A stretch of DNA of 64,000 nt. Origin: Rhizomys pruinosus. Its lineage: Eukaryota > Chordata > Mammalia > Rodentia > Spalacidae. Under the pieces are notes generated by a model. It worked only from the letters and a program-made list of their open reading frames with translations. It was not told the origin of the DNA and did not search any database. Below, piece after piece: positions 31,720 to 43,171 of this stretch (the first letter of the stretch is position 1; each line of letters opens with the position of its first letter). The translations under genes and the position numbers were made by a program. The stretch spans positions 631,220 through 695,219 of the forward strand of contig VZQC01006311.1 in assembly GCA_009823505.1 (NCBI GenBank), given 5' to 3'.

Positions 31720-32740
31720 CTGTCATTCTTTCCTGGAATCCCACTGGGAGATGGGCAAACAGCCCCGGAGCCAGGGAAATTGAGTCCTGCTTAGCCCAAG
31801 GTGGTGGAAGTTGGACTGCAGAAGGAGCAAGGAGCCTCCATCACCTTCCAGAGGGCCCCTGCGGTGCCTGCTCTCCTCAGCGCCTCTCAGGACTGCTGCT
31901 GACTGTTTAGGGAATGACTTTAGGAGCACAGAACTCTTTGAAGTTCTTAGTTTCTGTACATTGCCCTGGATCGTCTCTCTCAGCACCAAGCCTTTCCTTC
32001 TGTCAGCATCACGCTCAGTCTCCTTTCCAGGCTCGAGAGCCCAGCCTAGAGTCCTTTCCTCACAAAAGAAGAGGCAGGGAGGCAAAACGCCCCTCCCTCC
32101 TGCAGGCAGCCACACAGCCCTGTGCCTTCAGCTCGGTGCCCTGGTGACGGTTGCTATGGAGATCTAAAGATAGAGCAGGAGTCAGGAGACCTGGGTCCCT
32201 CTCCTAGCTCTGCCCACTTCGTGGCTGCCAATCCAGGTCCACCCAGCCCCCCACCCCACCCACTCCATCCTGTGTGCATGCCCTCTCCAGGGAACGAGCT
32301 GCCCCTGGGCATCACAGTGACTTAATGAATTCTGCTTTTCACAGCGTGGGCCCCAGCGTGCTGCGCCAGCACAGGCTGGCTACAGGCAGTCCCAGGCTTG
32401 GAATGCTCAACAATGGAATGCCAGGAGCAGAGAGCTGAGAACCTTCAGGGTTAGGCTTTTACAGTCCTAGGATTGTAGTCCTCCTAGTAGAGCTGAAACT
32501 CAGAGTCCAGAAAGTCCCATCTAACGGATTCTGTACAAGTGGGGAAACCAAGGCCCCGTGAGGTTCAGTGACTCACCCAGATTGAAACAGTTTATGGTAG
32601 AGCCCGTACCAGAAGTCTCCCATCTCACCTGCATTCGTGGTTCTGCACCGTGGTTTTCAGAGTGGGCTCCACAGGGCACTGGGCAACTTGCCTAGATACC
32701 AGAGGGACCTCCAAGTCCCCTTCCACCTGAGCAGGTCTTT
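31720..32740. other. Repeat-poor flank of CYB5RL, nothing further recognised
   Basis: Pyrimidine-rich unique-looking sequence with no conserved ORF or splice-flanked exon that I can support. Confidence 0.5.
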
Positions 32741-32741
32741 T

Positions 32742-32868
32742 TACCTCTTTTTTTTTCTGAGTCATATCTCTATACCCCCAGCTGGCCTTGAACTCACAGA
32801 GATCTGCCTGCCTCTGCCTCCCAAGTGCTGGGACTAAAAGTGTATGCCACCATGCCCAGCTTTACCTC
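32742..32868 (-). repeat. Truncated B1 SINE
   Basis: CCCCAGCTGGCCTTGAACTC to CACCATGCCCAGC. Confidence 0.85.
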
Positions 32869-33424
32869 ATCTTTATACTGGGGCTTGGATAGTTTTTATT
32901 TATCAGAAAGGACTTTTCCATTCCACCCGGAAAAATTACAGTTCCCATGCTGGACCACGTTCACTAGTCACAGAGAGCAGCCAGGGACGGGGAAGGCTTC
33001 ATACTGCATCTCGGACAGGGGTTCTCGTCAGTAGAGTCGGGGTCCACCCATGTGACATCTAAGAACCAAATGCCATGAGCGGATTAAAGCTCTGCCAGCA
33101 GAAGCCAAGAAGCTTCATTTTGTTCACCCAGTTTTCCCAACCTTCTTCTGGAACATTTTTCTTTAAGTCTCGGGCTCTAGCACAGTGTGACAAGAAAGGC
33201 CCTCCTAAGCAGGGACCATGGACCATGTCTTTTGACCTGTGACTTGGGAAAACATGTCTTTGTTGGGCCCTCAGGCCTGCGTCCTTATACCTTAGTGCAT
33301 CCTACTAATTCTCAAGTCTAACTGTTCTAGATTCCAAGACGCAAACAAAACAGCACAGCTTTTACACTTGAGCACTCTCACCCCAGGCAGAAGTTAAACT
33401 TATATCTTCAAAAGAAGTGCATGT

Positions 33425-33620
33425 TGGGGCTGGAGAGATGACTCAGCTGTTAAGAGCGCCAACTGCTCTTGCAGAGGACCCGGGTTCGATTCCCAGCACC
33501 CACATGGCGGCTAAGAACCGTCTTGAACTCCAGTTCCAGGGGAATCTGACCATCTTCTGACCTCTGCAGCATTGCACAACGCGGGTGCACCAACCTACAT
33601 GCAGACAGTACACTCATAAA
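33425..33620 (+). repeat. B2 SINE
   Basis: Flanked by AAAGAAGTGCATGTT on both sides. Confidence 0.92.
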
Positions 33621-33639
33621 GAAAGAAGTGCATGTTGTA

Positions 33640-35220
33640 GAACTGGGGTACACAGAGCCAGGATAGTGGAGGGCAAGGACTTTAACCTGGCCTGGCGGGG
33701 TGGAGGTGGGGGCACAAGGGCAGGGCCAGTCCACTGGCCTGAGAATAGAGGCTTTAAAAACAGCACACATTAGCAGTGTCGGAGTCTGGGGCAGTTCTTA
33801 ATGCCTCTCTTTGTACTGTTTTAGATATCCGATGCTGAGGCATTAGATTAGCCCAACCCAGAGGCAGCCGTCATCCCCTATCCCAGAGTGGGTTGTCCTG
33901 TTCCGCTCGTCCCATGTACAACCTGGGCAGTGTGGCTGCCTGTGGGACTGCTTATTGTGGACATTGGTGAGGACTCAGCCCTCCCCTCAGTACCATGACG
34001 CCAAAGGCTCTCCTATCACCAGAGTAGTTGAGAGCTCGTGCCCGATGCCGTGCTCACAGGGTCTAGAGGAGCCCACGGCAGGACTGGTTGGGACACATGA
34101 AGTCAGCTCTCTTGGGAGTGGGGTTGGTTGTCAGCTGGCCAGTTCTTGCCCCCTCTGTGCAGCCTGTGGAGGTGGAGAGCCACTAGAGTGTCACCACTGC
34201 GATGGTGCAGTGCAGAAGGGACACTCATGAGCTAAGTCTGACCAAAAGGCTCTAGGAGGCCAACAAACACCCCTTGATTCTGTGAGCCAGACAGGTCATC
34301 GTTCTGCATGAGTCCAAGCTTCAGGAAGACAATGACCAAAGGGACAGGGGACAGATCTTGGCAGCACAAGCTTTAGCTCAGTCCTTGCCTTGCCAGCATT
34401 GCTCCTACTCCCCAGCCTGCGTCTCTGCTTGATGCCCCACCCCACTACCTCACCGCACTGATTTTCCTTGCCTGAAGCCCGGTTGCAGCTCGGCAAGCTT
34501 ACATCCACCCTCTCCCACCCACATCTACGCTCTGAATGCGTTCGCTATGTCGCTGACACCCGTCTCCCTGTGGATCTCACTAGCTGGCCTCCGCCTTCTG
34601 CTTTCCCACTCACCTTCCTTTTTGCCTTCATCTTTCAACTCTTAGTGTGACATCACTTCCCTTGGAAGCCCTGCCAAGAAGTGGGTGATCTTCCACACCA
34701 GGCAAGATCAGCACCTAAAATTCTGCTATGCCCCACATCACTCTAGGAACACAGAAAAGTCTGCATGGCTCAAAACACAGACACACACACACACACACAC
34801 ACAAGATAAAACATGTTTTTCTTTTTTTTTAATTTATATATATATTTTATCAAATTTAGAAAAAAACATGTTTTTCTAAAAAAGGGATGGGCCAGGTTTA
34901 ATGGTGCATGTTGGTCATGCAGAGCATTAAGCACCTCCTGAAAGTAGAGTATCTTTAAGCAGAGTCAAGTTGCACTTTATAGCTGGCAAGATGCTTTTCA
35001 TCTTCAGGGAAGCACAGAATCTTCATGGCATTGTATTAATCCAGTTTACAGATAGAAACAAAATCTCCAAGACACCAGGCTTTGCTCCAAGGTCAGTAGG
35101 GTGCGGTCCCAGCACTGGGAATTGCTTTACGGGTTCTATGTGACACCTGAGTACAAAGACTTCTATTGCTGAATGGTTGGGAACACCCAAAATCTATTCA
35201 AGAAAAGACTGAAAAATAAG
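33640..35220. other. Intergenic stretch without a recognisable gene
   Basis: It holds a (CA)n tract at 34778-34803 and no conserved reading frame that I could identify. Confidence 0.5.
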
Positions 35221-35224
35221 CAGT

Positions 35225-35330
35225 TCTCTTTTTTTTTGTTGTTTTGTTTTCTGGTTGTTTCGTTGTTTTCATTAATCCTAGGCTAAACTATGGACGTGCT
35301 CTATCACTGAGCTACATCTGCCCAACAGAG
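35225..35330 (-). repeat. ID-like SINE fragment
   Basis: T-rich tail, then GCTCTATCACTGAGCTACAT. Confidence 0.5.
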
Positions 35331-35420
35331 GATTCCAGTGGAACATTAGACAGTAGTTAAAGTGAATGAACATGGAATACATGTACCAACAAGGATTCGA
35401 TTTTTTTTTTTCAATTCATG

Positions 35421-35575
35421 AGGCCGGGGTGGTGGCACACACCTTTAATCCCAGCATTTGGGAGGCAAAGGCAGGTAGATCTCTGTAAGTTCAAGGCCAT
35501 CCTGGTCTACATAGAGAGTTCCAGGACAGCTGGGGCTGCAGGGAGACCCTGTCTCAAAAAAAGACCAAAAAATCA
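35421..35575 (+). repeat. B1 SINE
   Basis: GGCCGGGGTGGTGGCACACA to GTCTCAAAAAAAGACC. Confidence 0.9.
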
Positions 35576-35717
35576 TAATGAGATGAAATGAACATTGTAA
35601 AAAGACAGATACAGACTGAGCATGAGCTTCCTGCCAAGCCTGATGACCTGACTTTGATCCCTGGAATGTACATGGGAGGAGGAGAGAATGACTCCTGAAA
35701 GTTGTCCACTGACACTA

Positions 35718-35780
35718 GCACACACACGCGTGCGCGCTCACATATATGAACACACACACACACACGCGCACACACACACT
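35718..35780 (+). repeat. (CA)n/(CG)n mixed dinucleotide repeat
   Basis: CACACACACGCGTGCGCGCT followed by further CA runs. Confidence 0.85.
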
Positions 35781-35825
35781 AAATGAACTTTTTAAAAGAC
35801 ACATTTTTCCAAAAAGAAAAGGAGG

Positions 35826-35966
35826 GGTCAGGTATGATGGCACACATCTTTAACCACAACACTCAGGAGACAGAGGGAAGCAGATCTTTTGAGTTCAAGG
35901 CCAGCCTGGTCTACATAGTTTTAGCCAAGATTAAAGGAGACCTTGTCTCAAAAAAAAAAAAAAAAA
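35826..35966 (+). repeat. Old B1 SINE
   Basis: GGTCAGGTATGATGGCACAC to CTTGTCTCAAAA. Confidence 0.8.
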
Positions 35967-36254
35967 GGCAGTGTACTTGGGAATTTTGAAACCCCAAAAT
36001 AATACTTCTGTAGAGGACATAGACCAGCTATAGGTGGGGGTGACTGCTGGTGGCAGACGGAAGGGAACGTGACGAGGGACAGGCTGCCGGCCGTAGCTGC
36101 CCTTGTTAGAGAAAATGCTTGAAATGAGCCCTGTAAAATAAGCTTCTGGTAAATCAGGGTGACAGGTTCCCTGATGTCTTCATTATTATTTTCCTGCCCT
36201 TCTTTGTGTTTAAAATAGATCCATAATTTAAAATTTAAAAAAAATAGTGTTTAC

Positions 36255-36535
36255 TATAGCCAGACGTGGAGTACACATCTGTAATCCCAGCACTTGGGAG
36301 ATGGGACAGGGTGATAAGAAGATCAAGGTATCCAGGCGTGGTGGCACACGCCTTTAATCCTAGCACTTGGGAGGCAGAGGCAGGCAGATCTCTGTGAGTT
36401 CAAGGCCAGCCTGGTCTACACAGTGAGCTCCAGGCCAGCTGGGCTACAGGGAGACCCTGTTTCAATATATTTGGCTACATAGCAAGCCTGGGCTACATGA
36501 GAGGCTGTTTCAAAACAAAACAAAACAAAACAAAA
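36255..36535 (+). repeat. Two B1 copies, outer one split
   Basis: A partial B1 (36255-36325) is followed by a fuller B1 (36332-36470) and by a fragment GGCTACATAGCAAGCCTGGG with an (AAAAC)n tail. An insertion of one B1 into another is likely. Confidence 0.75.
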
Positions 36536-36954
36536 GAATCTTTAGTGCAGCTGGTCCATGCACTTTAGAACTAGGTACGACATGCTCACTTCCTCTCCCA
36601 TCTAACAGGGGACTTGGCCCCTCATGCTTCTAAGCTCTTCAGTTGTTCATGGATGATTGTCTGTAGGGACATCCCGTACATTAGTCCTAGGTGTGGGAGG
36701 CCCAACCATACAGGTAGTGAGTCAGTCCTGATGCTCAGACCTGGCAGGCTCTTCTCTCTCCTTCTTCCTTCTCTTTCCTTATGAACTCAAATCTAAAGTG
36801 CCTTGCCAAACCCCACAATGGTACACTCTTTCATTCCTTCTTACCCCTTTTAAAATGAAGTAGACCTATTTATGGGTCTCTTACTATGTGATCTACAGCA
36901 AGTAACTTGGCCCCCTGAAGTTCAGTTTGCTCATCTATAAAATGGAGATGTAGG

Positions 36955-37200
36955 GGGCTGGAGAGATGGCCTAGCGGTTAAGAGCGCCGACCGCTCTTAC
37001 AGAGGACCGGGGTTCGATCCCCAGCACCCACATGGCGGCCGAGAACCGTCTGAAGCTCCAGTTCCAGGAGAACTCCAGCTCCAGGGGAATCCGAGACCCT
37101 CTTCTGACCTCTGCGGCACTGCACGACACGGGTGCACAGACTTGCATGCAGACAGTACATTCATACACATACAGAAATAAACAAAAAAAAAAAAATTAAA
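36955..37200 (+). repeat. Near-consensus B2 SINE
   Basis: Preceded by ATAAAATGGAGATGTA, which recurs at 37207. The internal promoter boxes are intact. Confidence 0.93.
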
Positions 37201-37225
37201 ATAAAATAAAATGGAGATGTAAGCC

Positions 37226-37362
37226 GCCGGGCATGGTGGCGCATGCCTTTAATCCTAGCACTCAGGAGGCAGAGGCAGGCAGATCTTTGTGAGTTCAAGG
37301 CCAGCCTGGTCTACAGAGTGAGTTCCAGGACAGCTGGGGCTACAGGGAGACCCTGAGGGGGT
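37226..37362 (+). repeat. B1 SINE lacking its tail
   Basis: Ends at GGGAGACCCTGAGG without the A tract. Bases 37575-37592 repeat the ATAAAATGGAAATGTA site, so the bracketed insert may run to there. Confidence 0.8.
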
Positions 37363-37741
37363 TACTGATGAGGACAGCGAAACCAGGTACCCCTCTATCT
37401 CGGCTTCTTTGTATGGGGAGACAGTTTCATGCAAGCCCCACCCAGCCCAGCTTAGCCAAGCCCCCACATGAGTGATGCCTGTGCCATCCACACTGTTGTT
37501 TTGGAATGTGCCAGTAATTCTGGCGGCAGGAACAGCAAGCTTTAGCTCAGCAGAGAAACCAGCTGGAGACCAAAAAATAAATAAATAAAATGGAAATGTA
37601 GCAACATCTCTCAGATCAGCTCTTGTCATGCACTGAGGATGAGGAAAGTGAGTGTGCGCAGCCCTTGGCATGGAGGAAACGTAGGCCCTGGATACTAATC
37701 CATACCTGAGGGAAACAAAGGAGGAAGGATTTATTTTTAAA

Positions 37742-38117
37742 ATATTGTCTTTATTACTTTTTTTGGAGGGGGGTCTTTTCGAGACAGGGTCTCCCTGTAG
37801 CCCCAGCTGTCCTGGAACTCGCCTTGTAGACCAGGCTGGCCTTGAACTCACAAAGATCCGCCTGTCTCTGCCTCCCATGTGCTAGGATTAAAGGCGTGCA
37901 CCACCACACCCGGCTATTTTATTTTATGTGTAGGAGTATTTTGACTGCATATGTGTAAGTGCACCTATGTCATGCAATGCCCATGGAGGTCAGAAGAGAT
38001 TCCCCAGGAATGGGAGTTACAGATGGTTGTTAGCCATCATGTAGGTGCTGGGAACCAAACCCAGGTCCCCTGTAAGAGCAGCCAGTGCTCTTAACTGCTG
38101 AGCCACCTCTCCAGCCC
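37742..38117 (-). repeat. Old B2/B3-like SINE carrying the B1
   Basis: The whole block is bracketed by GGAGGAAGGATTTATTTT (about 37723 and 38120). Confidence 0.85.
37762..37912 (-). repeat. B1 SINE inserted in an older B2
   Basis: TCTTTTCGAGACAGGGTCTC to GCACCACCACACCCGGC, in the tail of the next element. Confidence 0.9.
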
Positions 38118-38404
38118 CAGGAGGAAGGATTTATTTTGACTCAGTTTCAGAGATTTCAACCATGGTCAACTGACTTCATTGCTTGGGGTGAGACACAGTA
38201 TCACAGCAGCAAGCGTGGACAGAACAGAACTGCTCACCTCCTCAGAGCTATGAAGCAGAGGAGGAAGGGACAGGAAGGGGCCAGGGCAAGAAATACCCGC
38301 CAAGGATACCCCACACCCTAGTGACCTGGGGACATTTCATATGCAAAACATTCTAGGCCCAGCCCTCTCCCCCATTCCTCTCTGTGACCTCTGAGGAGAG
38401 CCCC

Positions 38405-38620
38405 TTTTTTAACTTATTTTTTTTATGTGTATGAGTGTACTGCCTGCATGTAGGTTGGTGCACCCGTGTGCAATGCCGCAGAGGTCAGAAGATGGCGTTG
38501 GATTCCCCTGGAACTGGAGTTAAAGATGGTCCTTAGCTGCCATGTGGGTGCTGGGAATCGAACCCAGGTCCTCTGCAAGAGCAGTCGGTGCTCCTAACCA
38601 CTAGGCCATCTCTCCAGCCC
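38405..38620 (-). repeat. B2 SINE
   Basis: TTTATGTGTATGAGTGTACT to CCATCTCTCCAGCCCC. Confidence 0.9.
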
Positions 38621-38759
38621 CAAGGACAGCCCTTCTTCCCAATGTCACTATCGGTAACCCCTCGCAATGCTACAATCCCATAATCTTAACTACTTGGAGG
38701 CTGAGATGGGATGATCACCTGAGTTCAGGAGTTCACCACCAGTCTAAGCAAGATCTTGT

Positions 38760-38760
<1 letters not shown>

Positions 38761-38808
<48 letters not shown>
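38761..38808 (+). repeat. (GA)n microsatellite
   Basis: About 23 GA units, about 370 bases beyond the 3' end of the Tctex-type coding region. Confidence 0.95.
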
Positions 38809-38809
<1 letters not shown>

Positions 38810-39174
38810 TCCCCTCTTATTTTCCCATGCTTTGGAATATTTTGTTCTCAAACTGCAAGTATTAAGTCATGATAAATTTATGTCCAATTTTTTATTAATC
38901 AAAGACATAGATGGCTGCCGTTCAGTGCTTCTGATCTGGGGGTGCAGCTCATGGCTGATGTGACCCTGGTCAGAGGCAGAGGAGCTCTGTGGCGTGTGTG
39001 GCCTGCAGAGGGGTCACTGGCATGAGTAGTGGGAGCTGCTGGCCTTGCCCAGGTGGACACTGTTTTCCAAGTGTCCCCAGGTGGTACTGACTGGCAGACT
39101 GGGGACTGAGTTTCTGCACCATCCCCTGGTGTAGAGCCCCACAAAGGCCCTACGCCCACATCCCACCACAGGGC

Positions 39175-39522
39175 TCACTCCAAATAGATGGCATGCACTA
39201 GTGCCACACAAAAGAGTGTGGAGTTCATGTAGAGGGAGGTTGCAAAGCTGTCGGCGTACGGGTCCCACAGACTCTGGCTAGAGACTAGCACGTCATCCTG
39301 CCCCTTCCGCCTAATGCTAACAGAGCACACTAGCTTGTAGCGGGGTGGGGTGACAGTCTTGGCCAGGTCCCGGATCTCAGCACTCAGAACAGTGGCCAGG
39401 TGGGCACACTGAGCAGGATGGTAAGCCACACTGGCCAGCTTGGAGGGCAAATGGGCCTGCATCAGCTCCTCTACGTGGACTCGAGGGAACTTCACCTCCG
39501 GCCTGGCTGACCACAGGGGCAC
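39175..39522 (-). CDS. Tctex1-domain exon (terminal exon)
   Basis: The open frame runs from the acceptor to TGA at 39177-39175. It encodes 115 residues, a full-length Tctex1 domain with terminal LVHAIYLE. Tctex-type proteins usually end at or very near this motif, as here. Confidence 0.85.
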   Translation of the reverse strand: MPLWSARPEVKFPRVHVEELMQAHLPSKLASVAYHPAQCAHLATVLSAEIRDLAKTVTPPRYKLVCSVSIRRKGQDDVLVSSQSLWDPYADSFATSLYMNSTLFCVALVHAIYLE

Positions 39523-39831
39523 CTGGAATCAGGAGGGAAGGAAGAGGAAAGGCTGTTTGCAACAAACAGAATTTTAACTTGAGCCTAATATGTTGTGCAT
39601 AGACCCCCGAGCTGAAGACTATGATCTGAACAGTGGGGTGCAAAATGAGCACACCATCTAAAACATAAGGAGAGAGCTCTAGATGCTGCTGTGTGCATGG
39701 CAGGGAGGACCCAGGGCTCCGGTCTGTTCCCCTCACCATGCCCCTGGGCCTCCGGCTCTTATCTGCTCCTGGATGATGCTGATAGGCTGGGTGTGCTTCA
39801 GCTGGGACTGTGTTCTCGAAGATGTTCGATT
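39175..39831 (-). CDS. Tctex1-type dynein light-chain family gene, last two exons
   Basis: Coding join on the minus strand: 39831-39737 (95 bases, entering with a split codon) and 39522-39175 (348 bases including TGA). The 5' exon has acceptor TTTTTTCTAG and donor GTGAGG. The 3' exon has acceptor TGATTCCAG. The joined frame gives about 146 open residues. The last exon encodes a complete Tctex1 domain: EVKFPRVHVEELMQAHLPSK at the start, PPRYKLVCSVSI in the middle, and SLWDPYADSFATSLYMNSTL then FCVALVHAIYLE at the end. The PRYK, LWDP-x-x-D and x-Y-x-E positions are the family hallmarks. Such proteins act as dynein light chains or ciliary dynein-associated factors. The gene lies between CYB5RL and CDCP2, where I know no named DYNLT gene, so I give no symbol. 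The start exon is not resolved. A recent pseudogene is unlikely because the splice sites and frame are intact. Confidence 0.82.
39737..39831 (-). CDS. Exon upstream of the Tctex1-domain exon
   Basis: Frame chosen to fit the phase-0 junction with the next exon. It reads SNIFENTVPAEAHPAYQHHP, then GADKSRRPRGM. It is low-complexity linker, as is usual for the variable N-terminal part of this family. The first two bases (AA) complete a codon from an unseen upstream exon. Confidence 0.65.
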
Positions 39832-41156
39832 CTAGAAAAAAGGAAAACTGGCATCAATTTGGACATCTGCTGAACGCTTGAGTGCTGGGTTCTAACGTGA
39901 CGTTGTTTAGGGCTGACTCTGCCCCAAATCTGAGCAGTCAAGGATTTGGAAGGTGATTCTGGGAAACAGAGATGGTTGAGGAGGACAGACAGGGATGGTT
40001 CATGGATGGTGGAATCCACCTGGTCTCAAATAGAGCTCGTGAAGCTGGGGCCTTGACCAAGTGGCTGCAGGGCACAGCTCAGAACTGCACCAGGGAGGAA
40101 GGACGCTTCACCCACCAGCAGCTCTGCTCCCTCGCTGGTGGGGGCATGGACCCTGCCGCTTCTGGCTTCCCCTGGAGGCTAAAGAAGCCCTTTGGTCAAG
40201 ACACACAAGAAGCCACAGGTATGCATTAGAAACTTCCTACAGGCGTCTCGGGCAGAGAGCGGTAAGAGTGGTGCGTCACGTGTTCACTGACCAGCTTGCT
40301 TAATGCTCATTGTTGTTAGAGAACAGGAGAATCTCCAGTAGGTCTCCACATGAATTAACAGGGGGGCAATAGGGGGCCAGAGGTCTCTACCAAGAAGCAA
40401 CCCTTCATACCCACCTCAGTGACATCACCTCCACCTCAGTGACATCACCCCCCATCCCTGGATAAATGGGTCTTTTTCTCCCGGAAACCTCCAGAATTTC
40501 TCTCCTGGCTCTGTCCAATAGTACTGAAGCCTGTCCCAGTTTTCCCTACATTAATGTAGCAAAACAAAGCAACGACCCAGCCTGCCTGTATTCCACAGTA
40601 CTCTGGGGGAGAATGCACAAGGCTACGGTGCTCTGATGTTCTCGCTTGCTCTTATCCTTTCTTATTCATTCTCTCTCTCTCCCCCGCCCCCTCAGAGAGC
40701 TGCATATTGCTCACAGTGCCTCTTTCCTCACGTCCTGCCTTCTCAGGCCCCTATAATCTGGCATCCATTCTCCTTTCTGACCCCAAGTACTCCTGATAAA
40801 ATCCCAGAGATCATTTCTCAACAGCATATACTGGTGTTTTCAGTTCTCTCTCTGAGCCTGCTTCCCCACGGCATGTAAACTCCTACCTCGGTAAATAGCG
40901 TGCTCCTTTGGGTACTGAGTGAACATTTCTGATCACCTGCTTGAGTGAAGATTTCTGCAGGGCTCCTGAGGCCAAGACTCCTAGGGAACAGCAGCTGCTT
41001 TTTCAGAAGAGCCTGGTACTCTGCCGGTTACACAGCAGATACTCTGGGCCTGGGTTTCTATCTTTTATTTCTGTCTTCTCTGGGCCTCAATATCCACAGC
41101 CAGAAAATGATTTGCCCTCTGAAGTTCCCTCCACCCACTCCACTAGGAATCCTTGC

Positions 41157-41310
41157 CATTCACCTTGAGCTCTCTTGTGAGCCTATGAGCAGCCAGGAGG
41201 CCCCGGAGGCTAAGTGGAGCCATTTCTGCCTCTGGATTTTCAGGAGGTCGGCCGGCCCCTCTTGATGGAGGACCTGACGAAGGAATGCTGCTGCCCTGAC
41301 GACCACGACC
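41157..41310 (-). CDS. Candidate upstream exon of the Tctex-type gene (tentative)
   Basis: On the minus strand an excellent pyrimidine-rich acceptor (GTGTTTCCTCAG) precedes 41310, and a good donor AAG/GTGAAT follows 41157. The frame between them is open and contains an internal ATG giving MAPLSLRGLLAAHRLTRELK. It ends in phase 0, whereas the best acceptor of the next known exon needs phase 1. So either another exon lies between, or the weaker acceptor GATGCCAG near 39852 is used. Confidence 0.25.
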
Positions 41311-41498
41311 CAGAGCCTGAGGAAACACGGGTGGTCCAGAGAGGCAGAAGGAAGCAGTCGTTTGGTGCCAGCTACCTACCTACCCCTTCAGGCATGTACA
41401 GCCCACTGTCCTGTCTGCACCCTGGCTCACACTTCTTGAGCAAGATGGTAGAAACAAAAGCTTAGGGTTGGAGAGATGCCTCAGTATAAGAGTGCCTG

Positions 41499-41502
<4 letters not shown>

Positions 41503-41568
<66 letters not shown>
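41503..41568 (+). repeat. Compound (CA)n(GA)n microsatellite
   Basis: CA units to about 41530, then GA units, followed by poly(T). Confidence 0.95.
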
Positions 41569-41570
<2 letters not shown>

Positions 41571-41852
41571 CTTTTTTTTTGATACAAGGTCTTGCTATGT
41601 AGCCCAAGCTGAACTCAAGCTTGTGAGTTATTCTCCTGCCTCAGTTTCCCAAGTGCAGAATTATAGATAGGTGCCACCACACCAGACTTAGAACAGAGAC
41701 TTTTGAGCTGGTCATACAGCAGATTCAAAGTTCAGTCCTGTTGTGGGGCAGCTGTGTGATCTAGGGAAGCTTACTTAGTTTCTCTAAACCTCACTTCCCC
41801 TGGCTGAAAACTGGAGATATTTCAGTTCCTTCTTCCAGCGGCTATTTGTTGT

Positions 41853-42106
41853 TTTTTTTTTTTTTAATTTTTTTTTATTATTTATTTTTGTATGTGTATG
41901 AATGTATTGTCTGCATGCAGGTCTGTGCACCCGTGTCGTGCAATGCCGCGGAGGTCAGAAGAGGGTCTCGGATTCCCCTGGAACTGGAGTTCTCCTGGAA
42001 TTGGAGTTACAGACGGTTCTTAGCCGCCATGTGGGCGCTGGGGATCGAACCCGGGTCCTCTGTAAGAGCGTCGGTGCTCTTAACCGCTAGGCTATCTCTC
42101 CAGCCC
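41853..42106 (-). repeat. Near-consensus B2 SINE
   Basis: Flanked by CAGCGGCTATTTGTTG on both sides. Confidence 0.93.
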
Positions 42107-42419
42107 CCAGCGGCTATTTGTTGAGCATGTAATCAGCACTGTGCTTGGAGCCTGTCAGAGAATCCTTGAGCTCTTGGTATCTGTGTGTGTTGGTAGGAAG
42201 GCGGACAACAACCAGCCAGGAATGCCAACAAGGGCGGCACTACCCCCAATGGTTATTTGGAAACTTTGGAGATGGTAACTCCATCTCACAGACCTGAATC
42301 CAGTACCATAATGTATACACAGTATTAAACATTGGTACATAGTATGTGCTTAATAAATGCTTATGACAACATGAAGAACCAATCACCACAGATGACATTG
42401 AATTAGAATAGGCAATTCT

Positions 42420-42573
42420 TTTTTTTTTAGTCTTTTTTTGAGACAGGGTCTCCCTGTAGCCCCAACTAGTCTGGCACTCACTATGTAGACCAACCTGGCC
42501 TTGAACTTGCAGAGATCCTCCCACCTCTGCCTCCTGAGTGCTGAAATTAAACACATATGCTACCATGCCCAGT
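42420..42573 (-). repeat. Older B1 SINE
   Basis: Decayed CCCCAACTAGTCTGGCACTC body. Confidence 0.8.
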
Positions 42574-42589
42574 TTTTTTGTTTGTTTGT

Positions 42590-42797
42590 TTGTTTAATTT
42601 TATTTATTTGCGTACGTTTATGAATATACTGTCTGCATGTAGGTTTGTGCACCCGGAGGTCAGAAGAGGGCGTCGGATTCCCCTGAACTGGAGTTAAAGA
42701 CGGTTCTCAGCCGCCATGTGGGTGCTGGGGATCGAACCTGGGTTCTCTGCAAGAGCAGATGGAGCTCTTAACTGCTAGGCCATCATCTCTCCAGCCC
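42590..42797 (-). repeat. B2 SINE
   Basis: The middle is shortened (CACCCGGAGGTCAGAAGAGG). Confidence 0.88.
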
Positions 42798-42811
42798 TCT
42801 TGTTTTGTTTT

Positions 42812-42955
42812 GTTTTGCTTTTGAGACAGGGTCTCCCTGTAGGCCCAGGTGTCCTGGAACTTACTCTGTAGACCAGGCTGGCCTTGAACTCACAGAGATC
42901 CCCCTGCCTCTGCCTCCCAAGTGCTGGGATTAAAGGAGTGCACCACCACGCCTGG
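42812..42955 (-). repeat. B1 SINE
   Basis: TTTGAGACAGGGTCTCCCTG to CACCACGCCTGG. Confidence 0.9.
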
Positions 42956-42969
42956 TATGTTTTAAAGAC

Positions 42970-43045
42970 TTTTTAGAAACTAAACCTAGGGCCTCATGCT
43001 TGCTAGGCACCCCTACTACTGAGTTACATCCTCCTTGCCCCCTGC
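42970..43045 (-). repeat. ID-like fragment
   Basis: CCTAGGGCCTCATGCTTGCT and then CTACTACTGAGTTACATCC. Confidence 0.5.
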
Positions 43046-43171
43046 CCACCAGTCCTTTTTTAAATTTTATTTTGAGACAAGATATAAATAAGTTGCCCAA
43101 GCTGGCTTCAAATGTTTGATCCTTCTATGTCAGTGTCCTGAGTAGTGGAGACATGGCCCACCACACGTGGC

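Larger units (their letters stand above)
31580..33120 (+). other. CYB5RL: Presumed CYB5RL 3' untranslated region
   Basis: No ORF of interest follows the stop. The first plausible poly(A) signal I found is ATTAAA at 33083, followed by a T/G-rich stretch near 33115. The interval holds a B1 fragment (32742-32868) and otherwise unique-looking sequence. The true 3' end cannot be fixed from sequence alone. Confidence 0.35.

Noticed and set aside
41214..41465. Plus-strand ORF with MEDLTKECCCPDDHDPEPEE
   Set aside because: The acceptor-like TTTTCAG lies upstream, but no donor or family similarity supports it. The minus strand of the same segment is the better exon candidate.
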